A DNA stretch of 64,000 bases from Methylobacterium platani (GCF_001653715.1 NZ_LWHQ01000047.1:62001-126000), one strand, 5' to 3'. Shown: positions 36,431 through 46,161, numbered from the stretch's first letter. Translations and numbers: made by a program. Notes: a model not told the origin generated them from the letters alone.

Positions 36431-38092
36431 ATGGCGCACGCGCACAAGAGCGGCAGCGTCCGCGTCGAGGCCCTCAAGGTCGTCGCGAAGGCCGAGGACG
36501 GGCCTGAGACGACGATCGTCCACGAGGTCGGCTTCGAGATCGCCCGCGGCGAGGTGCTGGCGCTGATCGGCGAATCGGGCTCCGGCAAGACCACGATCGC
36601 GCTCGCCATGATGGGCTACGCCCGCAAGGGCTGCGCGATCCGCGGCGGCGCGATCGACGTGTTCGGCACGCAGGTCCTGGCTTGCTCCCCCGCCGGGCTG
36701 CGGGGACTGCGCGGCAACCGCATCGCCTACATCGCGCAGAGTGCGGCGGCCTCGTTCAACCCCGCCCGCACCATCATGGCGCAGGTGATCGAGAGCGCGC
36801 TGATCCACGGCTCGCTCTCGGCCGAGGCCGCGACCGCCAAGGCGAAGGCGCTGTTCGCCGAGCTCGCCCTGCCGAACCCCGACACGATCGGCGACCGCTA
36901 CCCCCACCAGGTCTCGGGCGGCCAGCTCCAGCGGCTGCTCGCCGCCATGGCGCTCCTCAACGATCCCGACCTCGTGATCTTCGACGAGCCGACCACGGCG
37001 CTCGACGTCACGACCCAGATCGAGGTGCTGATCTCGTTCAAGGCGGCGATCCGCGAGCGCGGCATCACCGGCATCTACGTCAGCCACGACCTCGCGGTGG
37101 TGGCCCAGATCGCCGACCGCATCGCGGTCCTGCGCCACGGGCGGCTCGCCGAGATCGGCGCCGTCGAGCAGATGGTGAGCGCTCCCACCCACCCCTATAC
37201 CCGCCAGCTCCTCGCGGCGGCCGCCCCGGTCAAGCGCAAGGGCCCGGAGGCCGCCCACGATACCGGCGAGGCGCCGGTGCTCGCGGCGACCGGCATCACC
37301 GCCGGCTACGGCCCGGCCGGGCCCGACGGCCTGCCGCGGATCAAGATCCTGCACGATGTCGGCTTCTCGCTGCGACGGGCCGAGACCCTCGGGATCATCG
37401 GCGAATCGGGCTCGGGCAAGAGCACGCTCGCCCGCGTCGTCGCCGGCATCGTGCCGGCCGCCCGCGGCGAGGTGCGGCTCGACGGCAAGCCGCTGCCGAC
37501 GGCGCTCGACCGGCGCGACCGCGAGACGCTGCGGCGGATCCAGATCGTGTTCCAGAACGCCGACACGGTGCTGAACCCGGCCCAGAGCATCGCCCAGATC
37601 CTGGAGCGGCCGCTCGCCTTCTACCACCGCCTCGGCGCGAGCGCCCGCCGCCAGCGGCTGATGCAGCTCCTCGACCAGGTCCGCCTGCCGCGCAGCGTCG
37701 CCGACAGGCGCCCGGGCGAATTGTCCGGCGGCCAGAAGCAGCGCATCAACCTCGCCCGCGCCTTGGCCGCCGAGCCCGACGTGATCCTGTGCGACGAGGT
37801 CACCTCGGCGCTGGATACGGTGGTGGGCGAGGCGGTGCTCGACCTCCTGGTCGAGATCCAGCGCGAGCTGAACGTCGCCTACGTCTTCATCAGCCACGAC
37901 CTCGGGGTGATCCGCTCGATCAGCGACGCCGTGATGGTGCTCCAGCACGGCCGCGTCGTCGAGGCCGGCCCGACCGAGGCGCTGCTGGCCGACCCGCAGG
38001 AGCCGTACACGCGGCTGCTGCTGTCCTCGGTGCCGGAATTGCGGACGGGGTGGCTGGAGGACGTGCGCGCGGGCCGCGGGGTGGCGGCGTAA
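36431..38092 (+). CDS. Fused DppD-DppF-type ABC transporter ATPase
   Basis: 553 residues carrying two complete ABC domains. Domain 1 has Walker A GESGSGKTT, signature VSGGQLQR and Walker B VIFDEPTTALDV; domain 2 has GESGSGKST, LSGGQKQR and VILCDEVTSALD. DppD and DppF are usually separate proteins, though fusions are common in Alphaproteobacteria. The polypeptide energises the importer formed by the upstream permeases. Both catalytic glutamates appear intact, so both sites may hydrolyse ATP. Confidence 0.93.
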   Translation: MAHAHKSGSVRVEALKVVAKAEDGPETTIVHEVGFEIARGEVLALIGESGSGKTTIALAMMGYARKGCAIRGGAIDVFGTQVLACSPAGLRGLRGNRIAYIAQSAAASFNPARTIMAQVIESALIHGSLSAEAATAKAKALFAELALPNPDTIGDRYPHQVSGGQLQRLLAAMALLNDPDLVIFDEPTTALDVTTQIEVLISFKAAIRERGITGIYVSHDLAVVAQIADRIAVLRHGRLAEIGAVEQMVSAPTHPYTRQLLAAAAPVKRKGPEAAHDTGEAPVLAATGITAGYGPAGPDGLPRIKILHDVGFSLRRAETLGIIGESGSGKSTLARVVAGIVPAARGEVRLDGKPLPTALDRRDRETLRRIQIVFQNADTVLNPAQSIAQILERPLAFYHRLGASARRQRLMQLLDQVRLPRSVADRRPGELSGGQKQRINLARALAAEPDVILCDEVTSALDTVVGEAVLDLLVEIQRELNVAYVFISHDLGVIRSISDAVMVLQHGRVVEAGPTEALLADPQEPYTRLLLSSVPELRTGWLEDVRAGRGVAA

Positions 38093-38100
38093 CCGCCGCA

Positions 38101-38170
38101 CGTCATCCCGGGGCGGCAGAGCCTGCGGGAGAACGAGGGCCCGCGACCGCGGCTGCGGGACCCGGAATGC
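38101..38170. repeat. GTCATCCCGGG-type unit, copy B (partial)
   Basis: Begins CGTCATCCCGGGGC and ends GGGACCCGGAATGC; an intervening CCTGCGGGA / TGCGGGA pairing is imperfect. It lies between the importer operon and the convergent MarR gene. It shares the outer arms with the 34446 unit but is longer and degenerate. Confidence 0.45.
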
Positions 38171-38216
38171 AGGCCGCCGGCGCTTCCGGACGACGCGGCC
38201 GGGGGACCGGGAAACG

Positions 38217-38699
38217 TCAGCCCGTAGGGTGGTCCGGGGTGTCCCGGCCGCCCGCCGGCGCATCGAACGCCGCCCGGAAATCCGGCAGCGCCAGTTCGTG
38301 CAGCAGGTCGCGCAGCAGACCCGCCCTCTCGGCCCCGAACGCCGCCTCGAAGCTCGCCTGCGCGGCCCGCCACAGCGGCGTTGCCTGTTTCAGCTTGGCG
38401 TTCCCCGCTTCCGTCACCGCGATGCGCCGCGCCCGGCGGTCCTGCGGGTCGGGCACCACGCTGACATAGCCGTCGCGGGTCAGCGGCTTGAGGGTGTGGG
38501 CGAGCCCCGAGAGGTCCATCACCATCGCGTCGGCGAGTTCGCCCATGGTCGGGTGGCCAAGGGCGCGGATCGTCGCGAGCAGGCCGTACTGCGTGGTGCG
38601 CAGGCCGCTCGGCGCCAGCGCCTCGTCGTAGAGCTGCCCGACGCTGCGCGTCGCCCGGCGCAGGGCGGCGTTGCTGCAACGGGTCGGTGAGATCGGCAC
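38217..38699 (-). CDS. MarR-family transcriptional regulator
   Basis: 160 residues. Winged-helix MarR fold: LRTTQYGLLATIRALGHPTM, MGELADAMVMDLSGLAHTLK recognition region and the wing DPQDRRARRIAVTEAG. I start it at GTG 38699 because GGAGG lies 6 bases upstream; the frame is open far upstream but that region belongs to the divergent kinase gene. MarR proteins are usually ligand-released repressors of nearby genes, here either the kinase gene or the ABC importer with which it converges. Confidence 0.85.
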   Translation of the reverse strand: MPISPTRCSNAALRRATRSVGQLYDEALAPSGLRTTQYGLLATIRALGHPTMGELADAMVMDLSGLAHTLKPLTRDGYVSVVPDPQDRRARRIAVTEAGNAKLKQATPLWRAAQASFEAAFGAERAGLLRDLLHELALPDFRAAFDAPAGGRDTPDHPTG

Positions 38700-38888
38700 G
38701 GCACGCCTCCGCGCCCCGCCGCGGCGGGGCTGCCACCCAGGATATGCGGCCTTCCCGGGCCCGCCGCAATGGCGCCGCCCCGGCGCCGCCCTGGCCGTTG
38801 GTCGCGGGCCGGAGGGTGGAGACGCCGCGCCCGCCTCCGCTATATGGCGGCGGGACGCGGGTGCAGCGCCTGGACGGATGCGAGAGGA

Positions 38889-41363
38889 ATGACGGATCAC
38901 GGGCCAGCCCCGGACCTTGCCGCGGAGAACGACCGGCTGCGCGCCGCGCTGGCGGCGGCGGAGCGCGCACGGGCGGCGGCCGAGGCCGAGGCGCAGGCGG
39001 CGCGGGCCGCCCTCGCCGAGGCCGCGGGACGGCCCGCCTTCGGCGGCCTCCTCGTCGATCCGCGCCTGCGCACCGCGCTCAGCATCGAGACCGTCGGGGC
39101 GATCGTCTTCGACATGGCGGGCCGGGTCCGCGAGGCCAACGACGCCTTCCTGGCGATGAGCGGCTACGACCGCGACGACCTGGATCGCGGCCTCCTCACC
39201 GGCGACAGCCTGGTGCCGCCGGAATGGCAGGCGGTCTCCCGGGGCGTCATCGCCGAGCTGCAGGCGCACGGCCGCTCCGACCCGACCGAGCGGGAATACC
39301 TGCGCAAGGACGGCTCGCGGTTCTGGGGCCTGTGCGCGGCGACCCGCCTCGACGACGGCACCGGCTTCGAGTTCATCGTCGACATCACCGCCCGGCGGCA
39401 GGCCGAGGAGGCCCTGCGGCGCAGCGAGGCGCGCTACCGCACCCTGTTCGAGGCGATCGATGCCGGCTTCTGCGTCATCGCCCTGCGCGTCTCCGACGAC
39501 GGCGTTCCCGAGGATTACCGATTCCTCGAGGTGAACCCCGCCTTCGCCCGCCAGACCGGCCTCGAGGCCGCGGCAGGGCGCTGGATGCGCGATCTCGCGC
39601 CCGGCCACGAGCAGCACTGGTTCGACCTCTACGGCCGGGTCGCGCTGACCGGCGAGCCGGTGCGCTTCGTCCAGCCGGCCCGGTCGCTGGGCGAGCGCTG
39701 GTACGAGGTCCACGCCTTCCGGGTCGACCCGCCGGAGGCCCGGCACGTCGCGGTCCTGTTCAACGACATCACCGCGCAGCGCCGGCTCGAGGAGGCCCTG
39801 CGCGGCCTCAACGAGACCCTGGAGCGTCAGGTCGCCGCCCGCACCGCCGAGCGCGACCGGATCTGGCAGGTGAGCCGCGACATGCTCGGGGTCGCCGATT
39901 CCGACGGCGTCTGGCGCAGCGTCAACCCGGCCTGGACCGCGACGCTGGGCTGGCAGCCGGACGAGGTGGTCGGGCACACCTCGGCCTGGCTCGAGCACCC
40001 GGACGACCAGGACCGGACCCGGGACGAGATCCGGCACCTCGCCGCCGGCGAGCCGACCCTGTCGTTCGAGAACCGCTTCCGCACCCGGGACGGCGGCTAC
40101 CGCACCCTGTCGTGGCGGGCGGTGCCGTTCGAGGGCAACCTGTACTGCGTCGCCCGCGACGTGACCGAGCAGCGCGAGCGGGCGCAGCGCCTGGTCCAGG
40201 CCGAGGAGGCCCTGCGCCAGTCGCAGAAGATGGAGGCGGTGGGCCAGCTCACCGGCGGGGTCGCGCACGACTTCAACAACCTGCTCACCATCATTCGCTC
40301 GTCGGTGGATTTCCTGCGCCGGCCCGAGCTGCCCGAGGCGCGCAAACGCCGCTACCTCGACGCGGTCTCCGACACGGTGGACCGGGCCGCCAAGCTCACC
40401 GGCCAGCTCCTCGCCTTCGCCCGCCGCCAGGCGCTGGCACCGGAGGTGTTCGACGTCGTCGCCCGCCTGCAGGGCGTGGCCGACATGCTCGACACGGTGA
40501 CGGGCGCGCGCATCCGCGTGGTGACCGAAGGACCCGACCGTCCGTGCTTCGTGCGCGCCGACCTCAGCCAGTTCGAGACCGCGCTGATCAACATGGCGGT
40601 GAACGCCCGCGACGCGATGGAGGGCGAGGGCACGCTGACGCTCAGCGTCGCCTGCGGGGCGGCAAAGCCGGAGATCCGCGGCCATGCCGCCGCCCGCGGG
40701 CCCTTCGCGGCGATCTCGCTGACGGATACCGGCACCGGAATGGGCCCGGCGGTGATCGACAAGATCTTCGAGCCGTTCTTCACCACCAAGGAGGTCGGCA
40801 AGGGCACGGGCCTGGGGCTCAGCCAGGTCTTCGGCTTCGCCAAGCAGTCGGGCGGCGACGTCGACGTGACGAGCCGGCCGGGGGAAGGGTCGACCTTCAT
40901 CCTCTACCTGCCCGAGGTGGCCGCCCCCGTGGAGCCGGACCGGACGCTGCCGGCGGACGAGGGCATGGCCCCGGCCCGGGCCGGCCAGCGGGTCCTGCTC
41001 GTCGAGGACAATGTCGGCGTCGGCCGCTTCGCGGCGCAGATCCTCAACGATCTCGGCTACGTCGCCACCTGGGTCACCAACGCCGAGGCCGCCCTGGAGG
41101 TGCTGGGGGGAGATCCCGGCTTCGACGCGGTGTTCTCCGACGTGGTGATGCCCGGCATGGGCGGCATCGAGCTCGCCAAGGCGCTGCGCCAGCGCCATCC
41201 CGGCCTGCCGGTGCTGCTCACCTCCGGCTACAGCCACGTCCTGGCCCAGGAGGGCTCGCACGGCGTGCCCCTGCTGCACAAGCCGTACTCGGCCGAGCAG
41301 CTCTCCAGGATGCTGGCGAGCGCGATCGGGCAGCGGCGGACGGGGCCTGCACCGGCCGGCTGA
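38889..41363 (+). CDS. PAS-domain hybrid histidine kinase
   Basis: 824 residues, soluble. A short coiled coil (about 10-45) is followed by three PAS domains (about 55-170, 180-300, 325-440), HisKA with His460 ([15 protein letters not shown]), HATPase ([28 protein letters not shown]) and a C-terminal receiver with Asp751 ([11 protein letters not shown]). No transmembrane segment is visible, so it senses a cytoplasmic signal through PAS. The HxFNNLL kinase type is common in Rhizobiales. Its output partner is not adjacent. ATG at 38889 has GAGAGGA immediately upstream, an unusually short spacing. Confidence 0.88.
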   Translation: MTDHGPAPDLAAENDRLRAALAAAERARAAAEAEAQAARAALAEAAGRPAFGGLLVDPRLRTALSIETVGAIVFDMAGRVREANDAFLAMSGYDRDDLDRGLLTGDSLVPPEWQAVSRGVIAELQAHGRSDPTEREYLRKDGSRFWGLCAATRLDDGTGFEFIVDITARRQAEEALRRSEARYRTLFEAIDAGFCVIALRVSDDGVPEDYRFLEVNPAFARQTGLEAAAGRWMRDLAPGHEQHWFDLYGRVALTGEPVRFVQPARSLGERWYEVHAFRVDPPEARHVAVLFNDITAQRRLEEALRGLNETLERQVAARTAERDRIWQVSRDMLGVADSDGVWRSVNPAWTATLGWQPDEVVGHTSAWLEHPDDQDRTRDEIRHLAAGEPTLSFENRFRTRDGGYRTLSWRAVPFEGNLYCVARDVTEQRERAQRLVQAEEALRQSQKMEAVGQLTGGVAHDFNNLLTIIRSSVDFLRRPELPEARKRRYLDAVSDTVDRAAKLTGQLLAFARRQALAPEVFDVVARLQGVADMLDTVTGARIRVVTEGPDRPCFVRADLSQFETALINMAVNARDAMEGEGTLTLSVACGAAKPEIRGHAAARGPFAAISLTDTGTGMGPAVIDKIFEPFFTTKEVGKGTGLGLSQVFGFAKQSGGDVDVTSRPGEGSTFILYLPEVAAPVEPDRTLPADEGMAPARAGQRVLLVEDNVGVGRFAAQILNDLGYVATWVTNAEAALEVLGGDPGFDAVFSDVVMPGMGGIELAKALRQRHPGLPVLLTSGYSHVLAQEGSHGVPLLHKPYSAEQLSRMLASAIGQRRTGPAPAG

Positions 41364-41366
41364 GGC

Positions 41367-42359
41367 TCAGGCGCGACCGGCGAAGCTGCGCCGGTAGGCT
41401 GCCGGACTGGTGCCGAGCCGCGCCCGGAAATGGTGGCGCAGGCCGGCCGGGCTGCGAAAGCCGCTCGCCTCGGCGATCTCCGCGAGCGACACGGCTCCCG
41501 GCCGCTCCAGCATCTCCCGGGCGAGGCGCAGCCGCTCGGCGATGATCCACTCGCCCGGCGGCAGGCCGGTCGCGGCGGTGAAGCGGCGCTGGAAGGTGCG
41601 CAGACTCATCCCGGCCCGGTCGGCCATGGCGGCCAGCGGCTGGTCCTCGGCGAGGCCTGCCCGCATCGCGTCGATCACCGGGCCGAGGCGGGCCGCCTCG
41701 TGCGTGCGCAGGACCGGTGCCTCGATGAACTGGGCCTGGCCGCCCTCGCGGTGCGGCGGCACGACGAGGCGGCGCGCCACCGCGTTGGCGAGGTCCGGCC
41801 CGAAATCGCCCCGCATGACGTGGAGGCAGAGATCGATGCCGGTGGCGCTGCCGGCAGCGGTCAGGATCCGGCCCTCGTCGACGTAGAGCACGCCCGGATC
41901 GAGGGCGATGGCGGGGTGGCGCGCGGCGATGTCTTGTGCGTAGCGCCAGTGGGTCGTGGCCTTCCGCCCGTCGAGGAGCCCGGTCGCCGCCAGGACCGCG
42001 AGCCCGGAGCACAGCGACATCAGCCGGGCGCCCCGCGCATGGGCCTGCGTGAGCGCCCGGACGAGATCCGGCGGCACGGCGGCGTCGATCGCCCGCCAGC
42101 CCGGCACCACCACGAGGTCGGCCTCGTCGAGGATGTCGAGCCCGCCTTCCACCGCCACCGTGAGGCCGCCGGCGGCCCGCAACGGCCCGGGCTCGGCCGC
42201 GCAGACCGCGTAGCGGTACCAGCCCGGGCCCGCCTCGGGCCGCGGCAGCCCGAATACCTCGGCGGCAACGCCGAACTCGAAGGTGCACAGTCCGTCATAG
42301 GCCAGCACCGCGACGCGCGGGCCGGAGGTAAGGTTCGGGAAGGCGGGGGGGGTTGGCAC
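41367..42359 (-). CDS. GlxA/FtrA-type AraC-family regulator
   Basis: About 330 residues. The N-terminal DJ-1/PfpI-like domain (GPRVAVLAYDGLCTFEF to LMSLCSGLAVLAA) is followed by an AraC helix-turn-helix pair (about 225-325) including FRSPAGLRHHFRARLGTSPAAYR. The sequence closely resembles FtrA regulators. I place the start at GTG 42359; an ATG at 42449 in frame would extend it 30 residues into the start of the divergent rhodanese gene. Such FtrA genes are often divergent from a rhodanese gene, as here, suggesting that gene is its target. It converges with the kinase gene with only 3 bases between stops. Confidence 0.85.
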   Translation of the reverse strand: MPTPPAFPNLTSGPRVAVLAYDGLCTFEFGVAAEVFGLPRPEAGPGWYRYAVCAAEPGPLRAAGGLTVAVEGGLDILDEADLVVVPGWRAIDAAVPPDLVRALTQAHARGARLMSLCSGLAVLAATGLLDGRKATTHWRYAQDIAARHPAIALDPGVLYVDEGRILTAAGSATGIDLCLHVMRGDFGPDLANAVARRLVVPPHREGGQAQFIEAPVLRTHEAARLGPVIDAMRAGLAEDQPLAAMADRAGMSLRTFQRRFTAATGLPPGEWIIAERLRLAREMLERPGAVSLAEIAEASGFRSPAGLRHHFRARLGTSPAAYRRSFAGRA

Positions 42360-42447
42360 GATCTCGACGCAGAACGGCAGGAGGCCCGGTCTCGGGCCGA
42401 TGAGGGCGGCGGCAGGATAGAGCGGTCGAGAGGAAAGCGAAGCCGTC

Positions 42448-42864
42448 ATGTCGAACCCCGTCACCGCCATCCCGCCCGCCCCCGCCGCCGAGGTCGCCGC
42501 GCACTACGCGAGCCGCCTCAGCCGAGAGACCGATTGCGCCGACGTCCACGCCGCCTTCGCGCAAGCGGGTTCGGCGACGGGAGGGCCCGGCTTCGTGCTC
42601 CTCGACGTGCGCGGGCCGTCCCTCTACGCGAAGGGCCACGTCCCCGGTGCCCTCAACCTGCCGCGGGGCAAGATGACGCCGCGGCGCATGGCCGAGTGGC
42701 CCGCCGGCACGCTGTTCGTGGTCTATTGCGCCGGTCCCCATTGCAACGGCGCCGACAAGGCCGCGCTGCACCTTGCCGAACTCGGACTGCCGGTGAAGGT
42801 GATGATCGGTGGGGTCACCGGGTGGGTGGATGAGGGATATCGTCTCTCGCAGACCGCAGATTGA
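42448..42864 (+). CDS. Rhodanese-domain protein
   Basis: 138 residues, single rhodanese domain: FVLLDVRGPSLYAKGHVPGA leads to the active loop with Cys94 in VVYCAGPHCNG. Rhodaneses carry persulfide on that cysteine and move sulfur between thiols. The second cysteine in the loop (Cys99) is typical of this subgroup and may form a disulfide. GAGAGGAAAG about 9 bases upstream of the ATG confirms the start. Divergent from the FtrA-like regulator. Confidence 0.88.
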   Translation: MSNPVTAIPPAPAAEVAAHYASRLSRETDCADVHAAFAQAGSATGGPGFVLLDVRGPSLYAKGHVPGALNLPRGKMTPRRMAEWPAGTLFVVYCAGPHCNGADKAALHLAELGLPVKVMIGGVTGWVDEGYRLSQTAD

Positions 42865-43004
42865 TCAGGCTTGGTCAAGGACAGGGTCGGTGACGACAGG
42901 AAACGCGGGCGTCTCCTGTCGTTCTGCCGAGAGGCAGCCTTTGCTGGAGCGGTTCGCACCGATTCCGTCGCGGCCGGAGACTGCATTCTCAATGAGGGAC
43001 TCGC

Positions 43005-43309
43005 TCAATGAGGGATTTGGCCGGACCGGAAGTCGCGGCCGGCACAGAGGACGCGCAGAATCTCCACCTGCCCTTCCTGTAAACGGTAGACGATCAGTAC
43101 CCTACGCTCAATCGCCCAGGTTCGCACGCCAGTCGCAATGTCATGGCGTGGCGTTCCCTTCTCGGGAAAGTCCTTGGGGCGTTGCAGGCCTCCTCGATGC
43201 GGCCGAGATAGTCGCCCGCACGCGCACGGCCGCTCTGCCGCGCGATGTAATCGTAGATGTCGAACAGGTCGGCGCGGGCGATCCGATGGAAGACGGTCTC
43301 ATGCGTCAC
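43005..43309 (-). pseudogene. parE: ParE/RelE-family toxin, frameshifted
   Basis: The first 42 residues (from MTHETVFHRIARADLFDIYDY) are a ParE-type N-terminus, but that frame ends early at 43094 in an unrelated tail. A different frame of the same strand continues from about 43182 with FPEKGTPRHDIATGVRTW and runs through VLIVYRLQEGQVEILRVL to a TGA at 43005, exactly the ParE C-terminus. One lost base near 43180-43190 would explain it. The start overlaps the antitoxin gene by 11 bases. The toxin is probably inactive, unless the shift is a sequencing error or is bypassed. Confidence 0.8.
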
Positions 43310-43574
43310 GTCCGGCGGCTCTCAGGCGGTCCGCATGATACGCGCGCAACTCCTCGAACACACGGTCGGCGGGAATGGGAGGGCTTGGATCGTTCAGAGC
43401 CTCTTGCACCTTCTGGCGGAGCACGGCGTCGAGCGCCGCTTCTTCCCGATCGAGGGCGCGTAAACCCGCCCGCACGACCTCGCTGACCGATGTGTAAGCC
43501 CCCGATCGGACGCGCGCCTCTACCCTCTCCCGCATCTCGCCCAGAGTGACGGTGACTGGCTTGCTGCTTCTCAC
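43299..43574 (-). CDS. parD: ParD-family antitoxin
   Basis: 91 residues. The N-terminal ribbon-helix-helix half (residues 1-45, with SGAYTSVSEVVRAGLRAL) matches ParD/CopG DNA-binding antitoxins; the acidic C-terminal half would wrap the ParE toxin encoded next. GTG start at 43574, with GGAGG 7 bases upstream. It appears intact while its toxin is broken. An inverted repeat 40-53 bases upstream is the expected autoregulatory operator. Confidence 0.87.
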   Translation of the reverse strand: MRSSKPVTVTLGEMRERVEARVRSGAYTSVSEVVRAGLRALDREEAALDAVLRQKVQEALNDPSPPIPADRVFEELRAYHADRLRAAGRDA

Positions 43575-43612
43575 CGAGGCGCCTCCGTTCCACGCCTCGT
43601 CGTACCACGCTA

Positions 43613-43627
43613 TATGACGATGTCATA
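43613..43627. promoter_or_regulatory. Candidate ParD operator
   Basis: TATGAC-GAT-GTCATA, perfect 6-bp arms, 39-53 bases upstream of the antitoxin start. Ribbon-helix-helix antitoxins bind short palindromes of this type over their own promoter. The local sequence is AT-rich, as expected for a promoter. Confidence 0.55.
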
Positions 43628-43681
43628 CAGGCTCACGAGCGAGGTGGGCCGCACGCCAGCGCCTCCGGCCCACCACATTCG

Positions 43682-44767
43682 TCACACCGCCGCGAAAGCC
43701 CGCAGCACCGCGTCCGCCGCCTCGCGGGTGGTCGCCGTGCCCTTGAGGTCGCGGGTGCGCGAGGCCGGATCGCGTAAGCCCGTCTCGATCGCCGCCACGA
43801 TGGCGTTGGCCGCGTCGACCTCGCCGAGATGCTCCAGCATCATCGCGGCGGTCCAGATCTGGCCGACCGGGTTGGCGATGCCCTGGCCCGCGATGTCCGG
43901 CGCCGAGCCGTGGACCGGCTCGAACAGCGAGGGGAAGCGTCCCTCCGGGTTGATGTTGGCCGAGGGCGCGATGCCGATCGTGCCGGTGCAGGCCGGGCCG
44001 AGATCCGACAGGATGTCGCCGAACAGGTTCGAGGCCACCACCACGTCGAACCAGTCCGGGTGCAGCACGAAGTGGGCGGTCAGGATGTCGATGTGGTACT
44101 TGTCGCAGGCCACCTCGGGGTAGCGCTCGCCCATCGCCTCGACCCGCTGGTCCCAGTACGGCATCGTGATGGCGATGCCGTTCGACTTGGTGGCCGAGGT
44201 CAGGTGCTTCTTCGGCCGGGACTGCGCGAGGTCGAAGGCGAATTTCAGGATCCGGTCGACGCCGTGACGGCTCATCACCGTTTCCTGGATCACGATCTCC
44301 CGCTCGGTGCCCGGATACATCGTGCCGCCGACCGAGGAATACTCGCCCTCGGTGTTCTCGCGCACGACGTAGAAGTCGATGTCGCCGGGCTCGCGGCCGG
44401 CGAGCGGGCAGGGGACGCCCGGCATCAGCCGGACCGGGCGCAGGTTGACGTACTGGTCGAACTCGCGCCGGAATTGCAGCAGCGAGCCCCAGAGCGAGAC
44501 GTGGTCCGGCACGGTGGCCGGCCAGCCGACGGCACCGAAGAAGATCGCGTCGGTCGGGGTCAGGAGCTCCTTCCAATTCGCCGGCAGCATCGTGCCGTGC
44601 TCGGCGTAGTAGTCGCAGGAGCCGAAGGCGTGGTGCTCCAGGTCGAGACGGAAGCCGAACTTCTCCGCGGCGGCTTCGAGGATGCGGACGCCTTCCGGCA
44701 CCACTTCCTTGCCGATGCCGTCGCCGGGGATGACCGCGATGCGGTAGTGGCGGTTCTTGGTCGTCAT
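43682..44767 (-). CDS. Tartrate dehydrogenase/decarboxylase-type beta-decarboxylating dehydrogenase
   Basis: 361 residues of the isocitrate/isopropylmalate dehydrogenase superfamily. Motifs: IAVIPGDGIGKEVVPEG at the start, YVVRENTEGEYSSVGG, the metal-binding ASNLFGDILSDL and the NAD loop FEPVHGSAPDIAG. The sequence matches the TtuC group, which oxidises tartrate and D-malate and can decarboxylate. ATG at 44767 follows the aminotransferase gene by 14 bases. In this neighbourhood it may act on a C4 hydroxyacid. Confidence 0.88.
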   Translation of the reverse strand: MTTKNRHYRIAVIPGDGIGKEVVPEGVRILEAAAEKFGFRLDLEHHAFGSCDYYAEHGTMLPANWKELLTPTDAIFFGAVGWPATVPDHVSLWGSLLQFRREFDQYVNLRPVRLMPGVPCPLAGREPGDIDFYVVRENTEGEYSSVGGTMYPGTEREIVIQETVMSRHGVDRILKFAFDLAQSRPKKHLTSATKSNGIAITMPYWDQRVEAMGERYPEVACDKYHIDILTAHFVLHPDWFDVVVASNLFGDILSDLGPACTGTIGIAPSANINPEGRFPSLFEPVHGSAPDIAGQGIANPVGQIWTAAMMLEHLGEVDAANAIVAAIETGLRDPASRTRDLKGTATTREAADAVLRAFAAV

Positions 44768-44781
44768 GTCTGAGTGCCTTC

Positions 44782-46161
44782 TCACGCCAGCGCGGCGCGC
44801 ACGTCGGCGACGTCGAGAACGTCGTTCAGCGTCTGCTCGAAGCGGGCGAGCAGGGTATCGATGTCCTCGTCCGTGCAGCAGAGCGGCGGGGCGAAGCCGA
44901 CGATGTCGTCGGCGAAGGCGCGGAAGATCACGCCGTTCCTGTAGCCGAAGCGGGCGAGGTGGCCGGAGATGCCGAGATCAGGCGAGGGCTTCGTGCGCTT
45001 CGCCTTGTCGGTGACGAGTTCGACGCCCGCGAGCAGCCCGCGCACCCGCACGTCGCCGACGAGGGGATGGTCGGAGAGCCGCTTGAGGCCCGCGGTGAAT
45101 CGCTCGCCGGCGCGCCGCCCGTTCTCCAGGATGCCGCCCTCGGTGTAGAGCCGCAGCACCTCGAGGCCGACCGCGGCGCTGACCGGATGGGCCGAGTAGG
45201 TGAAGCCGTGGCCGATCGGCTTGCCCGCCGGCGCGTGATCCGCGATGGCGCGGTAGATCCGGTCCGACATCAGCACCGCGCCCATCGGGCTGTAGCCCGA
45301 GGTCAGGCCCTTGGCGGTGGTCATCAGGTCCGGCACCACGCCGTCATGCTCGCAGCCGAAGAGCGGGCCGGTGCGGCCGAAGCCGGTGATGACCTCGTCG
45401 GCGACGAACAGGATGTCGAGCTCGCGCGCGGCCTCCCGCATCGCCTTCAGCCAGCCGTCCGGCGGCACGATCACGCCGCCCGAGCCCTGGATCGGCTCGG
45501 CGAAGAACGCCGCGACGTTGTCCTGACCCAGTTCCTCGACCTTGGCCTTCAGCGCCGCCACCGAGGCGGCGATCACCGCCTCGGCGCCGTCGCCGGCCGG
45601 GTTGCGGTAGGGATAGGGCGAGGGGATGTGGTGCTGGAGCTGGGTCGGCGCGTCGAAGCCGTCGTGGAAGGCGGGAATCGCGGTCAGCCCGGCGCCGATG
45701 GTCGAGGAGCCGTGATAGCCCCGCTCCAGGGCGATCATGTGCTTCTTCGTCGGCCGGCCGGTGACGTTGTAGTAGTAGCGGATGAACCGCACCGCCGAAT
45801 CGACCGCGTCCGAGCCGCCCAGCGTGAAGTAGACGTGGTTGAGGTCGCCTGGCGCCAGCTCGGCGAGGCGGGCGGCGAGCCGGATCGCCGGCTCGCTCGA
45901 GAAGTGGAAGTAGCCGGTGGCGTAGGGCAGCCGCCGCATCTGCTCGGCCGCGACTTCCACGATCGACTCGTGGCCGTAGCCGACGTTGACGCACCACAGG
46001 CCCGAGAACCCGTCGAGCAGGGTGTGGCCCTCGGCGTCGGTGAGCGTCGCGCCCTTGGCCGATTGCAGCACCGTGGCGCCGCGCGCCTCGTGCCCCTTCC
46101 ACGAGATCACCGGGTGGATGAGGTGGTCGCGGTCGAGCTCGATCAGGGAATTGGGGCGCAT
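44782..46161 (-). CDS. Class III (omega) PLP aminotransferase
   Basis: 459 residues. The PLP lysine is Lys284 in MTTAKGLTSGYSPMG; LFVADEVITGFGRTG holds the cofactor-binding Asp. Sequence and length fit omega-amino acid:pyruvate transaminases that act on beta-alanine, GABA, putrescine or similar amines. It produces a semialdehyde or keto acid. Paired in an operon with the tartrate-dehydrogenase-type gene. Which amine it uses is not readable from sequence. Confidence 0.9.
   Translation of the reverse strand: MRPNSLIELDRDHLIHPVISWKGHEARGATVLQSAKGATLTDAEGHTLLDGFSGLWCVNVGYGHESIVEVAAEQMRRLPYATGYFHFSSEPAIRLAARLAELAPGDLNHVYFTLGGSDAVDSAVRFIRYYYNVTGRPTKKHMIALERGYHGSSTIGAGLTAIPAFHDGFDAPTQLQHHIPSPYPYRNPAGDGAEAVIAASVAALKAKVEELGQDNVAAFFAEPIQGSGGVIVPPDGWLKAMREAARELDILFVADEVITGFGRTGPLFGCEHDGVVPDLMTTAKGLTSGYSPMGAVLMSDRIYRAIADHAPAGKPIGHGFTYSAHPVSAAVGLEVLRLYTEGGILENGRRAGERFTAGLKRLSDHPLVGDVRVRGLLAGVELVTDKAKRTKPSPDLGISGHLARFGYRNGVIFRAFADDIVGFAPPLCCTDEDIDTLLARFEQTLNDVLDVADVRAALA

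Noticed and set aside
38217-41279. 1020-codon minus-strand open frame
   Set aside because: Only its last 160 codons are real (MarR). The rest is antisense to the hybrid kinase; GTG at 38699 with a good ribosome-binding site marks the true start.
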